Shown: piece after piece, positions 7,951 to 15,194 of the stretch
Numbering within the stretch: position 1 is the first letter of the stretch
Layout of the letters: each line of letters starts with the position of its first letter
DNA from: CAZAGT01 sp964484515
Lineage (GTDB): Bacteria > Desulfobacterota > DSM-4660 > Desulfatiglandales > HGW-15
Direction of reading: 5' to 3'
Length of the DNA: 20,690 nt
Assembly: GCA_964484515.1 (NCBI GenBank)
Contig: CAZAGT010000043.1
Location: forward strand, 1-20,690
Translations under genes and position numbers: made by a program
The notes under the pieces: model-generated
Database searches by the model: none
What the model was told of the DNA's origin: nothing
What the model saw: only the letters and a program-made list of their open reading frames with translations

Positions 7951-8213
7951 GGCTGTCGGAAACCGCCCATCTGCCGCTCGACGGGCTCACGGCCCTGAGC
8001 GAAGCCGAAGGGCGGCGTTACCGTCATCCCTCGTCACTGCGGCGTACGAATTCCCCGGCGTGAGGCAAGACAATAAGCGGGCCTTTTTCTTTACCTCAAG
8101 CCTCAAGCCTTTCGTGTGCGCCTCATTCCTCGGGATTTCGTCCCGTTGAAGACAACGGGATGGGCATTTTCCGTCAGCCTCAGAGAAAGAGGTCTTGCGA
8201 CTGCTCCCTTATC
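7951..8213. repeat. Dispersed palindromic repeat, copy 2, with internal insertions
   Basis: It matches copy 1 at both ends (GGCTGTCGGAAA and GGGCATTTTCCGTCAGCCTC) and inside (TCATCCCTCGTCACTGCGGC, CGCCTCATTCCTCGGGATTT). It is about 100 bases longer owing to three insertions: a GC-rich segment near 7976-8015 containing CCCTGAGCGAAGCCGAAGGG, a segment near 8047-8115 containing the direct repeat CTCAAGCCTCAAGCC, and a short GTCCCGTTGAAGACAACGGG hairpin near 8141-8160. It occupies the region upstream of ggt. Confidence 0.8.
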
Positions 8214-8352
8214 TAGGTTGACCGGTTCAAGGTTCCCAGTTAACGTGCTCGAATGAAGAATCTGAAATCGTCGGAATCTTAGCGGGAATGCAGGGGTATG
8301 GCAATCAAGATTTGAGCTGTTATCATCTTCCTCTCTGGTGGCAAATTAACCA

Positions 8353-8380
8353 TTGCCTCAAAGACAAATTTCGGTAGAAT
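8353..8380 (+). promoter_or_regulatory. Candidate sigma-70 promoter for the transketolase genes
   Basis: TTGCCT (8353-8358) and TAGAAT (8375-8380) are separated by 16 bases, matching a vegetative promoter with one mismatch in the -10 and two in the -35. Transcription would start near 8387, about 24 bases before the transketolase start, with the ribosome site GGAGGG between them. Confidence 0.5.
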
Positions 8381-8410
8381 GCCTACGCACGAGATAGGAG
8401 GGCATAAAGA

Positions 8411-9256
8411 ATGGCCTATGCGAAGGAATTGATCACGAAACTGGAAGAAAAGGCAAAGACCCTGCGCAGGGATACGATTGAAATGATGAAGGGGGCGGAT
8501 TCCGGTTGGATGGGGGGCTCCTTTTCTCAGGCGGATATCATTGCGGCGCTTGTTTTTCATCATATGAATCATGATCCCCAAAATCCCTCTTGGGAAGACA
8601 GGGACAGGCTGATCGTATCCAAAGCCCACTGCTGTGAAACAGTCTACGCCGCACTCGGTGAAGCGGGCTACTTCCCTAAGAGCGAATATAAGACCTACGG
8701 CAAGTTTAGGGCCACGTTGCAGGCCCATACCGAGCGTACCGTACCCGGGGTTGAATACTCAGGGGGCTCCTTAGGGCAGGGGTTGTCCTTCGGCTTTGGG
8801 GAAGCCTTGGCAGCCCGAATAGGTGCCCCGCAGGACACATCCGGCAAAGCCATTCCCCGTTTCCGGGTCTTCTGCATCGTCGGTGACGGCGAAAGTGATG
8901 AAGGGCAGATCTGGGAAGCGGCCTTGGCTGCGGCCCATTACAAGGTCGATAACCTGACCGTCTTTATCGATCACAACAAGTTTCAATCATGCGGCAAGGT
9001 GGAAGACAGGATCGATCTGAGCCCGTTACCCGAGAAATGGAAGGCCTTTGGCTGGGATGTCGCCGAGATCGACGGTCACAACATGGTCGATATTCTCAGT
9101 GCCCTCGAAAGGGCCGACGAGCTCCGGGGTAAACCGCACGCCATCGTTGCCCATACCGTTAAATGCAAAGGCGTTCCCGCATTCGAGCACAAGAACCTAC
9201 ACTTCTGCAAACTGACCGATGAGATGTATGCGGAGGCCATCGAGGCCCTCAAGTAG
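8411..9256 (+). CDS. Transketolase-like protein, N-terminal (thiamine diphosphate-binding) subunit
   Basis: A 281-residue protein equivalent to the first third of full-length transketolase, which moves two-carbon ketol units between sugar phosphates using thiamine diphosphate. The cofactor and Mg2+ motif runs from GDG at 158-160 (GDGESDEGQIWEAA) to the asparagine at 189 (DHNKFQ), with the usual spacing. The segments PGVEYSGGSLGQGLS and VSKAHCCETVYAALGEAGYF match the active-site lining of the family. Odd: the normally invariant SGHxGG motif reads SGWMGG (W33), so a histidine contacting cofactor or substrate in known transketolases is replaced by tryptophan. The C-terminal half is the next gene. 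A vegetative-type promoter and GGAGG ribosome site precede the ATG. The substrate may differ from standard pentose-phosphate sugars. Confidence 0.9.
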   Translation: MAYAKELITKLEEKAKTLRRDTIEMMKGADSGWMGGSFSQADIIAALVFHHMNHDPQNPSWEDRDRLIVSKAHCCETVYAALGEAGYFPKSEYKTYGKFRATLQAHTERTVPGVEYSGGSLGQGLSFGFGEALAARIGAPQDTSGKAIPRFRVFCIVGDGESDEGQIWEAALAAAHYKVDNLTVFIDHNKFQSCGKVEDRIDLSPLPEKWKAFGWDVAEIDGHNMVDILSALERADELRGKPHAIVAHTVKCKGVPAFEHKNLHFCKLTDEMYAEAIEALK

Positions 9257-9304
9257 GGTCCAATAACGCGTTGATACAACTAATCAACCCAAAAGGGAGA
9301 AGCT

Positions 9305-10270
9305 ATGAAACGCGACTACGTAACGGAGTCTCCTGGTGAGATGAAGACCCTGTACGAAGCCCACAACAATGCGTTGTTGGAGCTTGCTAAGGATGACGGG
9401 GATATCGTCCTGCTTTATGGTGATTTCCCGCGAGGTGCCGCAGGGGAGTTTTTCCAAAAGGAACACCCGGACCGGATTTACGATGTCGGGATCGCCGAGG
9501 CGAACCTCATCACGACGGCCGCCGGGTTGGCCGCTGCGGGGAAGACGCCGTTTACCCATTGCCATGGTATCTTCGCCGTCGGCCGGGCCTACAACCAAAT
9601 ACGACAGAACGTCGCCTATGATAGGCTCAACGTCAAGATCGTGCTCTGTAATTCCGGCATGCTGTGGTCCTTTATGGGCGGATCCCATCAGATCGTGGAA
9701 GAGATAGCCGCGCTTCGCGCCGTCCCCAATCTTGTCCTCGTCTCTCCCGCCGACCCGATCGAAACCATGAAGGCGACCAAGGCCGCCGCCGAGTACGTCG
9801 GCCCGGTGGCCCTCAGACTCGCGAATCCTCCTGTCCCCACGGTGTACAAGGAAGAACTCCCCTTTGAGTTGGGAAGCGCGCTCACCGTTGTCGATGGGGA
9901 CGATGCGACCCTGATCTCCACCGGGATCATGCTCTCGGACTCCTTGGCGGCCGCCGACATCCTCGCCCGAGAAGGTATCAAGGTGCGACTCCTCGACATG
10001 CATACACTCAAACCCCTGGATGAGTCGTCCATCATCAAGGCGGCTAAAGAGACGGGGGCTATTGTCACCGTTGAAGACAGTAGTATCCTGGGGGGGCTCG
10101 GAGGCGCCGTCGCCGAGGTGGTTGCAGAAAACCTGTTGGTGCCGCTAAAGAGGGTCGGCATCAAAGACCGCTTTGGCCAGTCGGGAACGATCGAGGAGCT
10201 CAAGGGCGAGTACGGTTTAACCGCTCACGACATCGCTGCAGCGGTCCGAGACGTCATCAAGCGGAAATAG
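9305..10270 (+). CDS. Transketolase-like protein, C-terminal (pyrimidine-binding) subunit
   Basis: A 321-residue partner of the preceding protein, holding the pyrimidine-binding and C-terminal domains. The catalytic glutamate that activates thiamine diphosphate is present in VGIAEANLITTAAGLA (E65). The GxSHQxxEEIAALR block keeps H128, and DPIETMKAT and VTVEDSSILGGLG are typical of the middle and C-terminal domains. Around the substrate pocket the sequence departs from standard enzymes: FTHCHGIFAVGR and LCNSGMLWSFMGGSHQ replace the usual TFxxFxxR and SHAGxxxGxDG forms. It starts 48 bases after the N-terminal subunit with ribosome site GGGAGA. Split transketolases are common in archaea and many anaerobes. 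The two subunits should form an alpha2beta2-type enzyme. 1-deoxyxylulose-phosphate synthase is excluded by the split and the length. Confidence 0.9.
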   Translation: MKRDYVTESPGEMKTLYEAHNNALLELAKDDGDIVLLYGDFPRGAAGEFFQKEHPDRIYDVGIAEANLITTAAGLAAAGKTPFTHCHGIFAVGRAYNQIRQNVAYDRLNVKIVLCNSGMLWSFMGGSHQIVEEIAALRAVPNLVLVSPADPIETMKATKAAAEYVGPVALRLANPPVPTVYKEELPFELGSALTVVDGDDATLISTGIMLSDSLAAADILAREGIKVRLLDMHTLKPLDESSIIKAAKETGAIVTVEDSSILGGLGGAVAEVVAENLLVPLKRVGIKDRFGQSGTIEELKGEYGLTAHDIAAAVRDVIKRK

Positions 10271-10452
10271 TATTTACATTCCCGTCACACCCGACCAGAA
10301 TAACATGCAAGAACACCATCCAGGTCCTGCACATGGGGATAGACCAGCGATTGCACTCCTCGTCGTTCCATGAGCCCGCAGGGCCTCGCCCACACCCCGA
10401 AGAAGACCCTATCCAAGAGTAGTAGAAGAACCGATTTCTTGAGAGGAGCACG

Positions 10453-10806
10453 ATGAGATTCTGGTTACTTCTTTCCATCCTCGCGTCGAAGTTCAAGAAG
10501 GCCGCAGGGAAAAACCCGGACTTCGAAAAACTCCAAATGGGGCATGAGTGTACCATTGTGATCAAGACCAATGATGACAAAATGGGAAGACGGTTCATAT
10601 TCAGAGACGGCGGATTTGCCACCGATTCTGTTCTGGATCGATTTGACGCAGCGTTGGTCTGGAGGGATGCAAAAACAGCCTTCCATGCCATGCGGAGGGG
10701 CGATAAAGGAATTAGGGACGCCCTTCAGAACCACCTGGTCGCTATCGAAGGTAAGCTGCATTCGTTTACTTGGTTTCGCGCTGCAATCAGGTCCATCAAT
10801 AAATAG
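10453..10806 (+). CDS. SCP2-like (sterol carrier protein-type) small protein
   Basis: A 117-residue soluble protein whose body (about 25-110) resembles the SCP2 lipid-binding fold: TIVIKTNDDKMGRRFIFRDG as the strand pair, ALVWRDAKTAFHAMRRGDKG as the helix that closes the pocket, then IRDALQNHLVAIEGKLHSFT. SCP2-type domains bind hydrophobic ligands such as acyl-CoA or lipids in a tunnel. It starts after GAGAGGAG at four bases. Its stop is only nine bases before the first candidate start of the Fe-alcohol dehydrogenase, so the two are almost certainly cotranscribed. Inference: it may bind or present a hydrophobic alcohol or aldehyde to the two oxidoreductases downstream. Recognition is by overall pattern, not by catalytic residues. 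Confidence 0.68.
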   Translation: MRFWLLLSILASKFKKAAGKNPDFEKLQMGHECTIVIKTNDDKMGRRFIFRDGGFATDSVLDRFDAALVWRDAKTAFHAMRRGDKGIRDALQNHLVAIEGKLHSFTWFRAAIRSINK

Positions 10807-10815
10807 GGAGGTGAC

Positions 10816-12111
10816 GTGGGATACTGGACGCACGAATATCTATTGAGGACCTGGGGAGGTCCGATGATGCAGTCAGAGTGCTTACGGGATGTCATGAAAC
10901 CCTTTTTCGTCCCGCGAGTATTCTCCGGTTTGAATCTGTTCCTCGATAAACCCCAGCTCCTGCCTGATGCGGTTGACCTGGTCGCCCGGGAGAGTAAGAA
11001 AAAAAAGGCCTTTATCGTATCCGATGAATATACCGTGCGGTTCGCTCCAAAGATAAAGGTTCCGTACGAGAAAAGACACCATATTCAATTTGAGATCTGG
11101 GACCGGGCTCGGCCTGATGCCCCCATCGACACGGTACGGGACTGCGCCGAAAGCATGCGAACGTTCGGGCCTGATCTTATTTTTGCCCTGGGAGGCGGGT
11201 CGGCCATGGATACCGCCAAGGCGGCGTGGCTTTTGTACGAACATCCTGCGGTCAAGATCGAGATCCTCAGTCCGCTCATCGCCTTGAACCTGAGACACAA
11301 GGCCAAGCTCGTTGCCATCCCGACCACCAGTGGCACCGGATCCGAAGTCTCAGGCGTGGCCGTGATATCATTCCCCGATGGTGTGAAGCTCCCGGTCGGC
11401 GGCGCCTTGCCCGAATTCGTCCCGGACTTCGCCTTGCTCGACCCGACACTGACCGTCGGCATGCCACCGGAGCTGACGGCCGGGACCGGAGGGGACGCCT
11501 TGGCTCATGCCGTGGACGGCTTTATGACCCCGAAGGCGGACGAGCAAAACCAGGCGATTGCCCTTCGGGCGACTGAGATGATATTCGAATGGTTACCCAG
11601 GGCCTATCGCGACGGCAGTGACATCATGCCCAGAATGAAGATGCAGCAGGCGGCCACGATGGCGGGGATAGCGCTCACAAATGCCGGCTCCGGCATATCG
11701 CACGCCCTCGGCCACACCATTGGAGGACTGTTTCACATCCATCATGGTGTCATGGTCCTCCTATTTCTTCCCTATGAACTTCAAGTCTATGCCAAGGCAA
11801 CGGATCGGCATCTCAGACTCTGCGAAGCGCTCGAAGTCAGGGACAAAGAATCTGATCAAAAGAGTCTCTCAAACCTGATCGAAAAGATCCGGTCTCTTAT
11901 GAAAGAGCTGAGCCTCCCGACCAGCCTGAGGGATGCGGGTGTTTCGAAAGACGATTTGGATCGCAGAATGGGTCTGATTTTAGAGCAAACACCGACCGAT
12001 CCCGCCTTCTACTTCGGATGGTTCGACCTGACCCAAGAGCAACTCAGAGATATCTTCTTGAGGGCCTATGAAGGTGACTTGCTTGATATGAACTCAGGGC
12101 TATGGAGGTAG
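10816..12111 (+). CDS. Iron-containing alcohol dehydrogenase (group III)
   Basis: A 431-residue NAD(P)-linked dehydrogenase interconverting alcohols and aldehydes. The nucleotide-binding motif is GGGSAMDTAKA (126-136), followed by PTTSGTGSEVSG. Predicted iron ligands are D227 and H231 (GTGGDALAHAVD) and H300 and H310 (SHALGHTIGG, HHG), aligning with D194, H198, H263 and H277 of E. coli FucO. Two starts each have a strong ribosome site: GTG at 10816 after GGGAGG, and ATG at 10864 after GGGGAGG, both with four-base gaps; the shorter form would lack 16 residues. The gene lies between the SCP2-like gene and the aldehyde:ferredoxin oxidoreductase, whose ribosome site overlaps this gene's stop codon. 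That pairing suggests alcohol is oxidised to aldehyde and then to acid, or the reverse. Confidence 0.94.
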   Translation: MGYWTHEYLLRTWGGPMMQSECLRDVMKPFFVPRVFSGLNLFLDKPQLLPDAVDLVARESKKKKAFIVSDEYTVRFAPKIKVPYEKRHHIQFEIWDRARPDAPIDTVRDCAESMRTFGPDLIFALGGGSAMDTAKAAWLLYEHPAVKIEILSPLIALNLRHKAKLVAIPTTSGTGSEVSGVAVISFPDGVKLPVGGALPEFVPDFALLDPTLTVGMPPELTAGTGGDALAHAVDGFMTPKADEQNQAIALRATEMIFEWLPRAYRDGSDIMPRMKMQQAATMAGIALTNAGSGISHALGHTIGGLFHIHHGVMVLLFLPYELQVYAKATDRHLRLCEALEVRDKESDQKSLSNLIEKIRSLMKELSLPTSLRDAGVSKDDLDRRMGLILEQTPTDPAFYFGWFDLTQEQLRDIFLRAYEGDLLDMNSGLWR

Positions 12112-12115
12112 CTCC

Positions 12116-13954
12116 ATGAGGGGATGTTTTGGAAGATTTCTGAAGATCGACCTCACAGCGAATCAATTCGAGGATCTTACCATCGACACTGATGATCAGA
12201 AGAAATATGTGGGGGGATCAACCATGGCGGCCCGAATCATCTATGACGTTGTGGAACCCGACATGGATCCCCTCGCTCCGAAAAACCCCCTCGTATTTGC
12301 CGCCGGCCCCCTTACCGGGTCGACTGTGCCCATGGTCAGCCGGGCGGCTGTGTGCGGCATCTCGCCAGCAACCGGCCTTTGGGGTGAGTCCACAACGGGC
12401 GGAAAATTTCCGATGCGGTTAAAAGGGACCGGGTACGATGGAGTACTTATCACCGGCAAGGCCATAGAACCGGTTTACGTGTACATAAACGAAGATCGGG
12501 TTGAGATCAGGGACGCTTCCCGCCTCTGGGGTAAGAGCGACATTTACGAGACCCAGAAAGCCCTCAGGAATGAGGTCGATGACGAGGCCTCAACCGCCTG
12601 TATCGGAGTGGCGGGAGAGAATCGGATCCGGTTTGCGACGATCATGAACGATGAAGGCCGGGCCGCAGGGAGGTGTGGGATGGGGGCCTTGATGGGCTCA
12701 AAGAATCTCAAGGCCCTCGTTGTTTCAGGAAACAAGCGCGCGGTCCTTGCAGAGGGTACACGCTTAAAAGGAACCATCGCTGACGCTCGCAATGTCATCC
12801 AGAACTATGCCTACACGAATGCCTATAGGCTTTACGGCACGAATTTCTACATGGATCTTGCGATGCGCCTGGCGGACGTACCCACCAAGTATTTCACCAA
12901 GAGTATCTTCCCGGCCTCAAGACTTCACGGCCCCGCGTTCCGCACCCGCTATGCCATGTCCAATTATGCCTGCAGCGGCTGTCCTATCGGATGCGGGAGA
13001 GTCATTAAGAATTTCACGGCTGAAGTGGAACGCGTCGACGGCCCTGAATACGAAACCGTCGCCGCCTTTGGGCCGCTTTGCATGAACTTCGATATCGACT
13101 CCGTGGTGATGGCAAACCATCTCTGCAACGCTCACGGCATGGATACCATTTCGGTGGGCGTATCCATCGCCTTTGCCATGTTCCTGTATGCAGAGGGAGT
13201 GCTCACGAAGGAAAAGGCCGGGATGGAGATTCCATGGGGCGATGCCGCCACGATCCTCAAGCTCATCGATATGATCATCAGACAGGAGGGCATTGGCAGA
13301 CTCCTATCCAAGGGTGTCAAACAGATGGCCGCCGAACTCGGTGTTGATCCTGAAGACGCTGCGCACGTAAAGGGGCTTGAGATCCCGATGCATGATCCGC
13401 GTGCCTATCAGGGCAGTGCGCTTACCTACGCGGTCGGCCCGAGAGGCGCCTGCCATCTTAAAGGCAGCTTCTATAACCTTGATACCCCGGGCAACGAGGT
13501 CGGGTTGGACCTGGGAATCACATTTACCGACAAAAATGATCCAATCCAAAAAGGGGCGTTGTCCGCCAAGGTGTTGTGCTTTTGTGAGCTCTACAACAGT
13601 TTCCCGTTGTGTCAGTTCTCCCCTATACCCGCATCCATGATTGCGGCCATCCTCTCTGATATCACCGGAAACGAGGTCGGCACGATGGATCTCCTCACCT
13701 TCGGCGAGCGGTCCTTGAATCTGAAAAGGGGGATCAACAACGTACTCGGCGTAACACGAGGAGATGACAGGTTGCCGAGAATCGCCCGTCAGGCCCTAAG
13801 GGAGGGGGCAACGGCCGGGATAGAGCCGGATTTAGATCTCATGCTCAAGGAATTCTACACCGTATGCGAGTGGGACTGGGAGACCGGTAAGCCCAAGAAA
13901 GAGAAGCTGCTGGAATTGGGACTCCAAAATGTGGCAAAGGATCTGTACGGCTAA
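12116..13954 (+). CDS. aor: Aldehyde:ferredoxin oxidoreductase, tungsten-pterin type
   Basis: A 612-residue enzyme of the AOR family, which oxidises aldehydes to acids (or reduces acids) with ferredoxin, using a bis-pterin tungsten centre and one [4Fe-4S] cluster. Cluster ligands are C286, C289 and C293 (CSGCPIGC) and C499 (SFPLCQF), matching the spacing in Pyrococcus furiosus AOR (C288, C291, C295, C494). E313 in GPEYETVAAFG and the His of GACHLKG correspond to conserved acid/base residues near the metal. The N-terminal pterin-binding block (MAARIIYDVV, then AGPLTGSTVPMVSRAAVCGI) is intact. The start follows GGAGG that overlaps the upstream dehydrogenase stop, four bases away. It ends convergent with the response-regulator gene, the stop codons overlapping by four bases. 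The family also includes the benzoyl-CoA reductase subunit BamB, but no Bam partner genes are nearby. Confidence 0.95.
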   Translation: MRGCFGRFLKIDLTANQFEDLTIDTDDQKKYVGGSTMAARIIYDVVEPDMDPLAPKNPLVFAAGPLTGSTVPMVSRAAVCGISPATGLWGESTTGGKFPMRLKGTGYDGVLITGKAIEPVYVYINEDRVEIRDASRLWGKSDIYETQKALRNEVDDEASTACIGVAGENRIRFATIMNDEGRAAGRCGMGALMGSKNLKALVVSGNKRAVLAEGTRLKGTIADARNVIQNYAYTNAYRLYGTNFYMDLAMRLADVPTKYFTKSIFPASRLHGPAFRTRYAMSNYACSGCPIGCGRVIKNFTAEVERVDGPEYETVAAFGPLCMNFDIDSVVMANHLCNAHGMDTISVGVSIAFAMFLYAEGVLTKEKAGMEIPWGDAATILKLIDMIIRQEGIGRLLSKGVKQMAAELGVDPEDAAHVKGLEIPMHDPRAYQGSALTYAVGPRGACHLKGSFYNLDTPGNEVGLDLGITFTDKNDPIQKGALSAKVLCFCELYNSFPLCQFSPIPASMIAAILSDITGNEVGTMDLLTFGERSLNLKRGINNVLGVTRGDDRLPRIARQALREGATAGIEPDLDLMLKEFYTVCEWDWETGKPKKEKLLELGLQNVAKDLYG

Positions 13955-15177
13955 ATCTTAATGAGCTGCTTTTCTTGCGGACCCACGCACCGGGTGGGAG
14001 AATTTTTTTGAGCGAGCAGCTCTCGGGCCGCCTGCAATTTGGCGTCTATGTCTCCGTCAGCCTCGTCCGGATCATGATGATAGGGATAGAGCGTCTTGAC
14101 TCCGGCACGATCAGCTAAATCCACAACGAGTCCCACGGGAGAATGACCCCAGCCGATCCTGTCCTGGTACTCACTATCCGTGTAGGTGACATCCGTGATC
14201 AGGGCATCTGTTCCCCCGATGAATTTCAATAGCTTCTCCATGTAGGCGCTGTTGTAGAACCGGCTCGATTGCGGAAAGAGTTCATTGTCCGTCACATAAC
14301 ATACGGACTTTCCCTTGTATTCTAACCGGTATCCCAAACAGTAACCTGGGTGGTTCAGCAGCATCGTCCGGATCTTTATGTGCCGGATATGGAACTCCTC
14401 TTCCTTCAGGTCACGGAAATAGACCCTGGAGGCAAATTTCTTTATCTTGATCGGAGAATAGACACCCTCCATCTGCCCCGAGATGAGTTCGCGCATCGTG
14501 ATATCTCCATGGGAGGGACCGCAGATTTCGAATTCGTTGCCGGCTACATAGAGGGGCGCAAAAAACGGAAGGGCGTTGATGTGGTCCCAGTGGGGGTGGG
14601 AGATGAAAATTTCAGCCTCAATCCGCTGCTGCTTCGCCATCAGATGGTCCGAAAACAGCTTTATACCGGTGCCGGCATCAAAGATGAATAGGCTCTCTCT
14701 GGGAAACTCAAGCGTGACGCATGATGTGTTCCCCCCGTATTTCAATGCCCTTTCACCGGGGACCGGTAGAGACCCTCGCACGCCCCAAAAGGTCAGTCCG
14801 ATCTTCTCCTCGAGAATCTGGCGAAGCTGCGCTCCAATATCCTTCGGGTTCACCGGCTTGACGATATAGCCGTCCGCCCCGAAGGAGAAGGCCCTTTCGC
14901 GGTCAAACTGATACGATTTCCCGGACACGATCACGATCTTCATGGCGTCGAGGGAGCGTTCCTGCCGCAGTAGCTTGCACAATTCCAGACCGTCGAGTTC
15001 CGGCATCATGATATCGAGGATGAGGCAGTCAGGCTTCTCCTTGACGATCTTGGGTAACGCGTCGACGCTCGAAGTACTGTAGGTGACCCTTGCAGCTTCC
15101 AGCTCCAGGTACTTGCGTAAGAGGTTGATGAAGTCGGGGTCATCGTCAACGATAAAGACCTTTAGGCTCTTATCCAT
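13951..15177 (-). CDS. Response regulator with metallo-beta-lactamase-fold hydrolase output
   Basis: A 408-residue two-domain protein. Residues 5-122 are a complete receiver domain: acidic pocket D11-D13, phospho-acceptor D55 (CLILDIMMPELDG), S85 and K107 (VKP). Residues 128-405 are a metallo-hydrolase of the PhnP/RNase Z-like class. It opens with FWGVRGSLPVPG and YGGNTSCV, then shows the metal motif SHPHWDH (H194, H196, D198, H199), H276 (NHPG), D297 (YVTDNE) and H345 (GHS), so all expected metal ligands are present. There is no DNA-binding domain. The gene begins 17 bases after the hybrid kinase gene, on the same strand, so phosphorylation by that relay probably controls hydrolysis. The substrate is unknown; relatives act on cyclic phosphodiesters, RNA or organophosphates. 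Confidence 0.92.
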   Translation of the reverse strand: MDKSLKVFIVDDDPDFINLLRKYLELEAARVTYSTSSVDALPKIVKEKPDCLILDIMMPELDGLELCKLLRQERSLDAMKIVIVSGKSYQFDRERAFSFGADGYIVKPVNPKDIGAQLRQILEEKIGLTFWGVRGSLPVPGERALKYGGNTSCVTLEFPRESLFIFDAGTGIKLFSDHLMAKQQRIEAEIFISHPHWDHINALPFFAPLYVAGNEFEICGPSHGDITMRELISGQMEGVYSPIKIKKFASRVYFRDLKEEEFHIRHIKIRTMLLNHPGYCLGYRLEYKGKSVCYVTDNELFPQSSRFYNSAYMEKLLKFIGGTDALITDVTYTDSEYQDRIGWGHSPVGLVVDLADRAGVKTLYPYHHDPDEADGDIDAKLQAARELLAQKNSPTRCVGPQEKQLIKI

Positions 15178-15194
15178 GTGGACACCACGAGACG

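Noticed and set aside
7292..8149. 285-residue plus-strand frame over the 5' part of ggt and the palindromic repeat
   Set aside because: Antisense to conserved GGT blocks and runs into a non-coding repeat.
9270..9288. Inverted repeat GTTGAT/ATCAAC between the transketolase halves
   Set aside because: Short, AT-rich and within a 48-base gap; not distinguishable from chance, and both halves must be co-expressed.
9284..10003. 239-residue minus-strand frame opposite the transketolase C-half
   Set aside because: Mirror of a high-confidence gene; no motif and no ribosome site.
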